Positions 1 through 5,699 of a stretch of 11,277 nt of DNA are shown here, one piece after another (position 1 is the first letter of the stretch; each line of letters begins with the position of its first letter). A program made the position numbers and the translations under genes. The DNA is taken from the NCBI GenBank assembly GCA_947097535.1, contig CAMURM010000025.1, positions 1-11,277 on the forward strand, written 5' to 3'. This stretch comes from an uncultured Selenomonas sp. (GTDB lineage Bacteria > Bacillota > Negativicutes > Selenomonadales > Selenomonadaceae). The notes under the pieces are model-generated. The model did not search any database and was not told the DNA's origin. It saw only the letters and a list, made by a program, of their open reading frames with translations.

Positions 1-861
1 CACCGCATCCTCCGTCGCGCGTATGCCCGCCGTGTCGATGATCTTGAGCGGCACGCCGTCGATATCGACATACTCTTCAATGGTATCACGCGTCGTCCCC
101 GGAATATCTGTGACGATAGCACGATCCTCGCGCAGAAGCGCATTCAAAAGACTCGATTTCCCGACGTTCGGCTTGCCGATGATCGCCGTTTCGAGGCCTT
201 CCTTCAAGATACGTCCCGTATGTGCCGTCTTGCGTATACCTTCCAGCTTCTCATGGATTTCCGACACCTTCGCCCTTACATCTTCCAGGACGACGTCATC
301 GACGCCCTCCTCGGGGAAGTCGATGACCGCCTCCATGTGCGCGACCACGGCAAGGATATCCTCGCGCATGGCGCGTATGCGCGAAGAAAAATGCCCGACG
401 AGATGCCCCGCCGCCATTTCCAGTCCCTTCTCGGTCTTCGCCTGCACGACGTCCATGACGGCCTGTGCTTCGTCGAGATCAAGCCTGCCGTTCAAAAAGG
501 CGCGTTTCGTGAACTCGCCGCGCGCCGCCGGACGTGCACCATAGCGATACGTTAGAGCCAAAACCTCGCGCAGGGACAGCGCCCCGCCGTGGCATTGGAG
601 CTCCACGACATCTTCCTTCGTATAAGAATGCGGCGCACGCATGACGAGGCAAAGCGCCTCATCGACGAGGCGCCCGTCCTCGCGCACGATCGTGCCGTAG
701 AGGAGCGCGCGCGCACCCGCCTCAAGGATACTCTTGCCGCCCGCGGCGCGAAACATGCGCGATGCCGTCTCTATGGCACCTCTGCCGGAAAGGCGCACGA
801 TGCCGACGCCGCCCTCGCCGATTGCTGTCGCGATGGCACTGATCGTATCTGCCTGCTGCAA
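1..861 (-). CDS. mnmE: tRNA uridine-5-carboxymethylaminomethyl modification GTPase MnmE (partial, 3' end outside window)
   Basis: MnmE works with MnmG to install the (carboxymethyl)aminomethyl group at C5 of the wobble uridine (U34) of certain tRNAs, using GTP hydrolysis, in the cytoplasm. The 287 codons seen hold the N-terminal folate-binding domain (about residues 1-120, with GEFTKRAFLNGRLDLDEAQ at 115-133), the first helical part, and the start of the G domain: P-loop GKPNVGKSS (229-237), G2 loop TTRDT (256-260) and G3 DTAG (276-279). The family is usually about 455-460 residues, so the rest of the G domain and the C-terminal FCIGK-type motif lie beyond the edge. The start is TTG at 861: an in-frame TGA lies just upstream and a strong GGAGGGGG site sits at 869-876. 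It is last in the rpmH-rnpA-yidD-yidC-khpB series and lies directly downstream of an intrinsic terminator at 882-913. Identification is very secure. Confidence 0.96.
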   Translation of the reverse strand, partial: MQQADTISAIATAIGEGGVGIVRLSGRGAIETASRMFRAAGGKSILEAGARALLYGTIVREDGRLVDEALCLVMRAPHSYTKEDVVELQCHGGALSLREVLALTYRYGARPAARGEFTKRAFLNGRLDLDEAQAVMDVVQAKTEKGLEMAAGHLVGHFSSRIRAMREDILAVVAHMEAVIDFPEEGVDDVVLEDVRAKVSEIHEKLEGIRKTAHTGRILKEGLETAIIGKPNVGKSSLLNALLREDRAIVTDIPGTTRDTIEEYVDIDGVPLKIIDTAGIRATEDAV

Positions 862-881
862 TTTTTCGCCCCCTCCAAGTC

Positions 882-913
882 AAGAAAAGGGCTGTCGCTC
901 GCTGCAACAGCCC
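882..913 (-). terminator. Intrinsic terminator between khpB and mnmE
   Basis: Read on the minus strand, GGGCTGTTGC and GCGACAGCCC form a 10-bp stem (one G-U pair) around a 5-nt AGCGA loop, followed at once by TTTTCTT. The stem occupies 889-898 and 904-913. It begins 15 nt after the khpB stop and ends about 8 nt before the mnmE ribosome binding site. It therefore either ends the khpB transcript or acts as a leaky terminator lowering mnmE expression. Confidence 0.8.
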
Positions 914-928
914 GATAAAGCTTCTTGA

Positions 929-1900
929 TCAATAATCCTCTTCACTCATATAGCCGTCCATGCGCGAAACGCGATGCTTCGGCTCGATGACGACCTTGCG
1001 GAAGGGCTCATCACCTGCGCTGTAGGTCAGAACGCGGTGGTTCTCCTGCAGAGCGAGATGGATGATCTTGCGCTCGTGGCGATTCATCGGCTCCAAGACG
1101 ACGCGTTGATTCGTGCGGCAGCAGCGATCTGCCAAACGTGCCGCCAGACGGTAGAGCGTTTCCTCGCGGCGCTCACGATAGCCCTCGATGTCGAGGATGA
1201 TGCGCACGCGCTCCTCCGTCAAGCCTTGATTCGCGGCAAGATTCACGAGATACTGCAGGGCGTCGAGCGTCTGTCCGTGCTTGCCGATCAGGATGCCGAG
1301 ATTTTGCCCCGAAAGATTGAGCTCAAACGAATGCGGACGCTCCCTTCTTTCGATCGCGACGTCGAGCTCCATCGCGCGGAAAATCTGCCGCAGGAAGTCC
1401 TCCGCCTTCTGCAGCGGCACCGCTGCATCGGCAGCGGACATGCTCGGACGCGGTCTTTCCGCGCGCGTATACGGCGACGAATCCGAAGCATAAGAGCGCC
1501 TGCCTGAAGAAAAGCGCTCGCGGCGCTGCTCCGAAAACGGACGGCTCTCGCGCGCTGAAGAATAGGAGAAGCCGCGGTCGACGATGGCATCGCCCCTACT
1601 CGGCGAATCTTCCCGCGCGTCGGGCGCACTCGTCGGCGCCGCTGCCGGCTTTTCCGCGCTGCGCTCTTCTTCCTGCACCGCTTCCGATTCCTTCACGGAC
1701 GGAGCTGCGGTCTGAGGTGCAGGCTCCTCCTTCGCCGTCACGCGCACCCTGGCGTCGCGCTTGCCGAAACCGAAGAAACCTTTCGACGGCTCATCGAGGA
1801 CTTCCACCGTGCAGCGTTCCCTCGGAAGATGCAGGGCGAAAAGAGCAGCTTCAATGGCTTCATCCACCGTCTTTCCGGTCTTTTCCACGAAATCCGCCAT
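929..1900 (-). CDS. khpB: RNA-binding protein KhpB (Jag/EloR), KH and R3H domains
   Basis: KhpB (Jag, EloR) is a cytoplasmic RNA-binding protein that pairs with KhpA and, in streptococci and related bacteria, affects cell elongation and small-RNA/mRNA regulation. The 323-residue product has a Jag-N domain (about 1-55, with the conserved GFFGFGKRDARVRV at 41-54), a low-complexity Ser/Arg/Glu/Ala-rich linker (about 56-158), a KH domain with the GxxG loop in GILIGKHGQ (202-210), and an R3H domain with NRHERKIIH (273-281). The linker makes it longer than the roughly 200-residue Bacillus protein. I chose ATG at 1900 because the Jag-N domain begins there and AAAGGAG lies 8 nt upstream; the longer open frame reaching 1972 only reads into yidC. 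One base separates it from the yidC stop and its ribosome binding site lies inside the yidC end, so translation is probably coupled. A terminator follows the gene. Confidence 0.95.
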   Translation of the reverse strand: MADFVEKTGKTVDEAIEAALFALHLPRERCTVEVLDEPSKGFFGFGKRDARVRVTAKEEPAPQTAAPSVKESEAVQEEERSAEKPAAAPTSAPDAREDSPSRGDAIVDRGFSYSSARESRPFSEQRRERFSSGRRSYASDSSPYTRAERPRPSMSAADAAVPLQKAEDFLRQIFRAMELDVAIERRERPHSFELNLSGQNLGILIGKHGQTLDALQYLVNLAANQGLTEERVRIILDIEGYRERREETLYRLAARLADRCCRTNQRVVLEPMNRHERKIIHLALQENHRVLTYSAGDEPFRKVVIEPKHRVSRMDGYMSEEDY

Positions 1901-1901
1901 A

Positions 1902-2570
1902 TCAGGCAACTCCTTTCTTTCCCGCGCCATCCTCATTGCGGTACATCCACCACTGCTGCACGATCTGCACAAGATTCATCGTGACCCAATAGAGAACAAG
2001 CCCAGAGGCAAATTTCAGGCTGATCCAACCAATGAAGATCGGCATGACGATCATCATGATCTTCATCTGCTGATTCATTTCCGTTGATGTCTGCTTCTGT
2101 ACGAACCATGTGGAAAGAGCCGAAAGAACAGGCAGCACATAGTGCGGATCCGGCTCGGAAAGCGAGGTCAGCCAAAGGAACGACGGCGTTCCCGAATACG
2201 CATATCCCTGCAGTGCATAGAACATCCCCATGAGGATCGGCATCTGTATGAGAAGCGGCAGGCAGCCCGCCAACGGGTTGACGCCGGCCTCCTTATACAG
2301 CTCGCCGATCTTCTGCTGCATCATCTGCGGATTATCCCTGTACTTTTCCTGCAGCTTCTTCATCTTTGGCTGCAGCTCCTGCATCCCCTTCATGGAGCGC
2401 ACCTGTCTGACCGTCAGCGGGTAGAGACAAACCTTGATGAGAATCGTCAGCAGAATGATGGCGATCCCGTAATTTTCAAAACCAAGCAATCCGGTAAAAG
2501 CGTACAAATTCTCCAACATGAACTGGATCACCACGATGACGGGGTGAAACAGTGACGACAAAAATTCCAA
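1902..2570 (-). CDS. yidC: Membrane protein insertase YidC (Oxa1 family)
   Basis: YidC inserts and folds membrane proteins, alone or with SecYEG, in the cytoplasmic membrane. The 222-residue protein matches the short Gram-positive type: hydrophobic segments at about 10-28, 33-52, 101-122, 144-158, 168-185 and 188-206, with a positively charged amphipathic cytoplasmic loop between the second and third (about 54-95, including ELQPKMKKLQEKY). YPLT at 50-53 and NPLAGCLPLLIQMP at 98-111 are family hallmarks. The groove residue that is Arg in E. coli and Bacillus YidC appears as Lys46 (in TILIKVCLYPLT). There is no lipobox cysteine near the N-terminus, unlike SpoIIIJ. The start is TTG at 2570; AGGA ends 9 nt upstream and no other in-frame start precedes it. 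A two-codon ATG-TGG-TGA overlaps the leader just before the TTG, of unknown meaning. It lies 17 bp after yidD and 1 bp before khpB. Confidence 0.95.
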   Translation of the reverse strand: MEFLSSLFHPVIVVIQFMLENLYAFTGLLGFENYGIAIILLTILIKVCLYPLTVRQVRSMKGMQELQPKMKKLQEKYRDNPQMMQQKIGELYKEAGVNPLAGCLPLLIQMPILMGMFYALQGYAYSGTPSFLWLTSLSEPDPHYVLPVLSALSTWFVQKQTSTEMNQQMKIMMIVMPIFIGWISLKFASGLVLYWVTMNLVQIVQQWWMYRNEDGAGKKGVA

Positions 2571-2587
2571 ATCACCACATCCTAATC

Positions 2588-2797
2588 TTATGGTACAGGG
2601 TCATAGCCACCCGCATGAAAGGGATGGCAGCGGAGAATTCTCTTGATTGCGAGAACAGCTCCCTTTCGAGCCCCATATTTTTCAATAGCTATGCTTGCAT
2701 ATTCCGAGCATGTAGGAATATAACGACACGAAGGCGGCTTCAACGGAGAAAGAAACAAACGGTAAAAGCGGATGAGGAGCAGAAGCAGCCATTTCAT
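2588..2797 (-). CDS. yidD: Membrane protein insertion efficiency factor YidD
   Basis: YidD is a small, probably membrane-associated protein that aids YidC-dependent insertion. The 69-residue product has a hydrophobic N-terminal stretch (residues 3-17) and the family's two signatures: PPSCRYIPTCSEYA (21-34, with its two Cys) and RILRCHPFHAGGYDPVP at the C-terminus (53-69). Length is near the usual 70-85. The start at 2797 gives the canonical MKWLLLLLIRFYR beginning, and its ATG overlaps the rnpA TGA as ATGA, which indicates translational coupling. An upstream extension of the open frame only shadows rnpA. Position between rnpA and yidC is conserved across many bacteria. Confidence 0.95.
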   Translation of the reverse strand: MKWLLLLLIRFYRLFLSPLKPPSCRYIPTCSEYASIAIEKYGARKGAVLAIKRILRCHPFHAGGYDPVP

Positions 2798-3171
2798 CGG
2801 CTTCGCCTTTCCTTTGCAAAAGCGTTTCCCGCCACAATACCGGCTTTCCTGCCCAAAGCGAGGAAAGCCTTCTCTAAATCCTGACAACGCGCCTCGACAG
2901 CGGCTTTCCTGCCTACGAGCAGCAGGGAGCAGCCCTCTCTGATCTCGTTCTGGTGCATACGGTAAGACTCACGAAGCAATCTCTTGACACGATTGCGCTT
3001 GACGGCATTGCCGAGCTTCTTGCCCGCCGCAAAACCGACCTTTCCCTGCAATCCCTGGGAACGAAAGACATAAAGCACAAGAAATCTGTTTGCATACGAT
3101 TTTCCACGGGAATAGACAGCCTGAAAATCCTTCTTCTTTTTCAAGATGCGGTTTCTGGGCAGCCCCAACAT
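2794..3171 (-). CDS. rnpA: Ribonuclease P protein component RnpA
   Basis: RnpA is the protein subunit of RNase P; it helps the catalytic RNA bind the 5' leader of precursor tRNAs. The 125-residue basic protein has the central cleft residues at the N-terminus (RILKKKKDFQAVY, 8-20) and the diagnostic RNR motif GNAVKRNRVKRLLRE (54-68). The start is ATG at 3171, with AAGGAGT 6 nt upstream. The gene ends in a 4-bp ATGA overlap with yidD. An intrinsic terminator lies about 48 bp upstream of the start, between rpmH and rnpA, so rnpA probably depends on read-through from the strong rpmH promoter; I saw no convincing promoter in the 48 bp after that terminator. Confidence 0.97.
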   Translation of the reverse strand: MLGLPRNRILKKKKDFQAVYSRGKSYANRFLVLYVFRSQGLQGKVGFAAGKKLGNAVKRNRVKRLLRESYRMHQNEIREGCSLLLVGRKAAVEARCQDLEKAFLALGRKAGIVAGNAFAKERRSR

Positions 3172-3218
3172 GCAAAAACTCCTTCATCATCGAAATCAAA
3201 ATGCTTTGTCATTTCATG

Positions 3219-3241
3219 AAAAAAGGTCACCGGAGTGACCT
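3219..3241 (-). terminator. Intrinsic terminator or attenuator between rpmH and rnpA
   Basis: On the minus strand AGGTCAC and GTGACCT form a perfect 7-bp stem closed by a C(UCCG)G loop, a member of the very stable UNCG tetraloop class, followed by a run of six T (the first shared with the stem end). It lies about 20 nt after the rpmH stop and about 48 nt before rnpA. A stem this short may terminate only partly, which would give much more L34 mRNA than RNase P mRNA from one promoter. Confidence 0.8.
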
Positions 3242-3261
3242 AGTGAGTGCTGAGGAAACGA

Positions 3262-3396
3262 TTACGCTGACAATTTCTTTCTGCCCTTCGCGCGCCTTCT
3301 CTTCAGTACGAGACGGCCGCCCTTCGTCTTCATGCGCTCACGGAAACCATGCGTCTTCTTGCGCCAATGGTTATTCGGCTGATACGTCATCTTCAT
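3262..3396 (-). CDS. rpmH: 50S ribosomal protein L34
   Basis: L34 is a small, highly basic protein of the large ribosomal subunit. The 44-residue product begins MKMTYQPNNHWRKKTHGF and ends RRRAKGRKKLSA, matching the family over its full length (usual length 44-47). The ATG at 3396 follows a strong GAGGAGGTGG site; the ATG two codons later is less likely because MK(M/R)T(Y/F)QP is the typical start. It is the first gene of the left arm, with a consensus promoter about 110 bp upstream and a terminator just downstream. The rpmH-dnaA junction around the origin is conserved in many bacteria. Confidence 0.97.
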   Translation of the reverse strand: MKMTYQPNNHWRKKTHGFRERMKTKGGRLVLKRRRAKGRKKLSA

Positions 3397-3421
3397 GCAG
3401 ATCCACCTCCTCAAACTTTTT

Positions 3422-3449
3422 AAGAATCGCTGTTTTACCAAGGATTCTT
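3422..3449 (-). other. Inverted repeat in the rpmH leader
   Basis: AAGAATC and GATTCTT (7 bp, perfect) flank a 14-nt spacer in the transcribed leader of rpmH, about 10 nt upstream of its ribosome binding site. No T-run follows on either strand, so it is not a terminator. It could form a leader hairpin affecting L34 translation or mRNA stability; the structure is seen, the role is a guess. Confidence 0.4.
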
Positions 3450-3507
3450 CCAGTCAAAATGCTAAAGAACACGAAAATGTCCCTACTATCGCTTTTAACT
3501 ACGCTAA

Positions 3508-3536
3508 ATTATAGCCCACAGACAAAAGAGTGTCAA
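3508..3536 (-). promoter_or_regulatory. Consensus sigma-A promoter for rpmH
   Basis: On the minus strand TTGACA (3536-3531) and TATAAT (3513-3508) are both perfect and lie exactly 17 bp apart. Transcription should begin near 3501 and give a leader of about 105 nt before rpmH. This fits the high demand for a ribosomal protein. It is the only strong promoter seen for the left-arm series. Confidence 0.92.
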
Positions 3537-3586
3537 GGATTTTCCCATGATTTCTGCCGCGAGCCCGTGCGATTTCACTTCTATCC

Positions 3587-3892
3587 TGTGGATGAAACAG
3601 GCTTTTTTCGCACATAGGAACGAAATGCCTGTTGATAACTTTTTTGCAGTCTGCTAAGATATTCATAGCCAACGCGGGAATTATACACAGAGATATGCAC
3701 ATTATCCACAGGCAAGAGCAATATTTCCACAGGTCTTTTCGTCATTTTCTTTCATTATATAAAGAAAAGCTTTTTCCCACCTGTATTTCTGCCATTTCCG
3801 TCCTTTTTCTCCCGTATAGGTTTCTTCGTTTTTCTTCTTTTATCCACAGCTTGTGTACAAAAATGTGGATAAAGTTATACAGATGTGCATGA
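3587..3892. promoter_or_regulatory. oriC: oriC, upstream DnaA-box cluster (rpmH-dnaA intergenic region)
   Basis: The 529-bp gap between rpmH and dnaA carries the upstream half of a bipartite origin. Exact TTATCCACA boxes: 3702-3710 (+), 3840-3848 (+), 3864-3872 (-). TTATACACA, fitting TTWTNCACA: 3681-3689 (+). One-mismatch boxes: 3587-3595 (-), 3630-3638 (-, TTATCAACA), 3693-3701 (+), 3723-3731 (+), 3852-3860 (-), 3875-3883 (+), 3884-3892 (-). The boxes form two groups (3681-3731 and 3840-3892) separated by about 108 bp of pyrimidine-rich sequence on the plus strand with few G. The second group lies directly in front of dnaA, so it probably also covers the dnaA promoter and mediates autoregulation. 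A weak promoter (TTGTGT at 3851, TTATAC at 3875) overlaps these boxes but is far from consensus. Confidence 0.9.
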
Positions 3893-3925
3893 AATATGTT
3901 ATTTACTTCAAGAAAGGATTTTTCC

Positions 3926-5401
3926 ATGGAACAATCAGAGCTGCAAGCGATTTGGGAACAAATCCTGCAGAAGGTTCTCGATCAGAACTCCTTGACAGAA
4001 CTCACACTGAACGAATGGCTTCGTCCCGTCAAGCCCCTCTCACTTTCCGAAACCTCACTCGTCCTCGGTGCACCGACAGCACTCGCTCGGGATTGGATCG
4101 CGAAACGTTACATCCCCTTCCTCGAGGATGCCGTATTCGATCTCTGCAAGAAAAAGCTCAAGATCGAAGTGAAAAATCTCAACATTGAGCCTGAAAAGAA
4201 AGAAGCCCCTCCCATACAGGAAACTCTCCTGACGGAGCATACGTCTCCGACCGGCATGATGGTAGCAGAAACAAAACCTGGCGATAAGACGTCGTCCCAA
4301 TATACGGTGACGCCGCGCAAAAAAGAGGAGCCGAGCCGCTCCTACGACATGCCGGGCGCAATCGCTCCCGGCGACGCTTCCTCCTTGAACCCGCACTATA
4401 CCTTCGATACCTTCGTCACAGGCAACTCCAACCGCTTCGCCCATGCTGCTGCGCTCGCGGTCGCCGAAGCTCCGGGCAGAGTCTACAACCCCTTCTTCAT
4501 GTACGGCGGCGTCGGGCTTGGGAAGACACATCTCATGCACGCCATCGGCCACAAGATCCTCGAAAAGTTCCCTGCCATGCGCGTCCTCTACATTTCGAGC
4601 GAAAAATTCACCAACGAACTCATCAATTCCATCCGCGACGGCAATCCCGAATCCTTCCGCCAGAAATACCGCAACATCGACGTCCTCCTCGTCGACGACA
4701 TCCAGTTCCTTTCCAAGAAGGAGCATACGCAGGAAGAATTTTTCCACACATTCAACACCCTGCACGATGCTAACAAGCACATCATCCTGTCGAGCGACCG
4801 CCATCCGCGCGAGATCCAGACGCTCGAAGACCGCCTGCGCTCGCGCTTTGAATGGGGCCTCATCACGGACATCCAGGCGCCTGATCTCGAAACGCGCATA
4901 GCGATTCTTCGCAAGAAAGCAGCGCTTGAAAACCTCGATGTGCCGAACGACGTTATGTTTTCCATCGCCAACCGCATTGATAACAACATCCGCGAGCTCG
5001 AAGGCGCTCTGACGAGAGTCGTCGCCTACGCTTCGCTCACAGAGCAGCCCATCACGACGACGCTCGTCAACGAAGCGCTCGCCAACATCTTCCCCACGGG
5101 CAAGACGCGCGAGGTGACGATGGAGCTCATCCAGGAGGTCGTCGCCTCCTACTTCAAGCTGCGGCTCGACGATCTGCACGGCAAAAAACGCACGCGCAAC
5201 CTCGCCCTGCCGCGCCAGATCGCCATGTATCTGTGCCGTGAGCTGACGAACAACTCCCTGCCGCAGATCGGCACGTCCTTCGGCGGCCGCGATCACACGA
5301 CGGTCATCCACGCCTGCGACAAGATCGGCAAGGAGCGTCAGGAAGATTCCAAGCTCGACCGCACGATCGAGCAGCTCATGCAGCGCATAGAGAGCCTCTA
5401 A
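3926..5401 (+). CDS. dnaA: Chromosomal replication initiator protein DnaA
   Basis: DnaA binds the boxes on either side of this gene, oligomerises with ATP, opens the origin and recruits the replicative helicase. The 491-residue protein has domain I (1-about 85, with WLRPVKPLSL at 31-40), a variable linker (about 86-150), the AAA+ domain III with Walker A GGVGLGKTH (194-202), Walker B LLVDDIQ (254-260), the box VII arginine region RLRSRFEWGL (303-312) and sensor 2 (IRELEGALTR, 355-364), and the DNA-binding domain IV with the signature GRDHTTVIHACDKI (454-467). Length is normal. I chose ATG at 3926, with GAAAGGA 7 nt upstream; the in-frame ATG at 3896 adds ten residues with no ribosome binding site or family similarity. 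Boxes directly upstream suggest autorepression. Confidence 0.98.
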   Translation: MEQSELQAIWEQILQKVLDQNSLTELTLNEWLRPVKPLSLSETSLVLGAPTALARDWIAKRYIPFLEDAVFDLCKKKLKIEVKNLNIEPEKKEAPPIQETLLTEHTSPTGMMVAETKPGDKTSSQYTVTPRKKEEPSRSYDMPGAIAPGDASSLNPHYTFDTFVTGNSNRFAHAAALAVAEAPGRVYNPFFMYGGVGLGKTHLMHAIGHKILEKFPAMRVLYISSEKFTNELINSIRDGNPESFRQKYRNIDVLLVDDIQFLSKKEHTQEEFFHTFNTLHDANKHIILSSDRHPREIQTLEDRLRSRFEWGLITDIQAPDLETRIAILRKKAALENLDVPNDVMFSIANRIDNNIRELEGALTRVVAYASLTEQPITTTLVNEALANIFPTGKTREVTMELIQEVVASYFKLRLDDLHGKKRTRNLALPRQIAMYLCRELTNNSLPQIGTSFGGRDHTTVIHACDKIGKERQEDSKLDRTIEQLMQRIESL

Positions 5402-5428
5402 CCTGCTGTAGATTGCGCACCGCACGTC

Positions 5429-5603
5429 CGTGTATAACTCTGTGGAAAAGCACCGTATTATCCTGTGCCCAACATGTGGACAATTCCGCTTTTCTTTTTT
5501 CTCTGTGAATATGTGGATATGTCCGACCGACTTATCTACACCTTATACACAAGGGACTCGCATTGGTATCAAAAGCGTCCGCTGCCTTTTCCACATTTCC
5601 ACA
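5429..5603. promoter_or_regulatory. oriC: oriC, downstream DnaA-box cluster (dnaA-dnaN intergenic region)
   Basis: The 298-bp gap between dnaA and dnaN holds the second box cluster. Boxes fitting TTWTNCACA: 5441-5449 (-, TTTTCCACA), 5543-5551 (+, TTATACACA) and 5587-5595 (+, TTTTCCACA). One-mismatch boxes: 5429-5437 (-), 5475-5483 (-, TTGTCCACA), 5504-5512 (-), 5512-5520 (-), 5532-5540 (+) and 5595-5603 (+). The left boxes point one way and the right ones the other, so the oriented pair at 5587-5603 faces the unwinding sequence. Position matches the Bacillus incC region, where strand opening happens. Confidence 0.9.
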
Positions 5604-5640
5604 GCCCCTACTACTATTACGGCTATTCTTCTTTATATTC
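5587..5640 (+). promoter_or_regulatory. Basal unwinding module: DnaA boxes, GC cluster, DnaA-trio repeats, AT-rich tract
   Basis: In order: TTTTCCACA and ATTTCCACA sharing one base (5587-5603), a GCCCC cluster (5604-5608), then in-register CTA-CTA-CTA-TTA (5608-5619), an interrupted further CTA (5623-5625), and TTC/TTT-rich AT sequence to about 5640 and beyond. The complement reads 3'-GAT-GAT-GAT-AAT-5', the DnaA-trio known from Bacillus oriC to guide DnaA onto one strand during opening. All parts are in the expected order and spacing, which makes this the best candidate for the site of origin melting. Confidence 0.85.
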
Positions 5641-5699
5641 TTGTCATATAAGTCAATACGGGCGCACCTAAATAAAAAAGCCACAAAGGAGCCAGATTC

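Noticed and set aside
974..1507. Open frames on the plus strand opposite khpB and yidC
   Set aside because: Each lies wholly opposite a recognised gene and shows no family similarity.
3851..3880. dnaA promoter TTGTGT / TTATAC
   Set aside because: Hexamers are weak and the spacing is 18 bp; DnaA boxes account for the same bases. Left as a possibility in the oriC entry only.
3896..3925. Earlier ATG for dnaA
   Set aside because: The ten extra residues match nothing in the family and there is no ribosome binding site, whereas the ATG at 3926 has GAAAGGA at good spacing.
4055..5425. Long open frame on the minus strand opposite dnaA
   Set aside because: It is a shadow caused by the GC-rich third positions of dnaA; the translation is Arg/Val/Asp-rich low-information sequence with no domains or ribosome binding site. 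The same holds for minus-strand frames at 5790-6827, 6779-7900 and 9945-11264.
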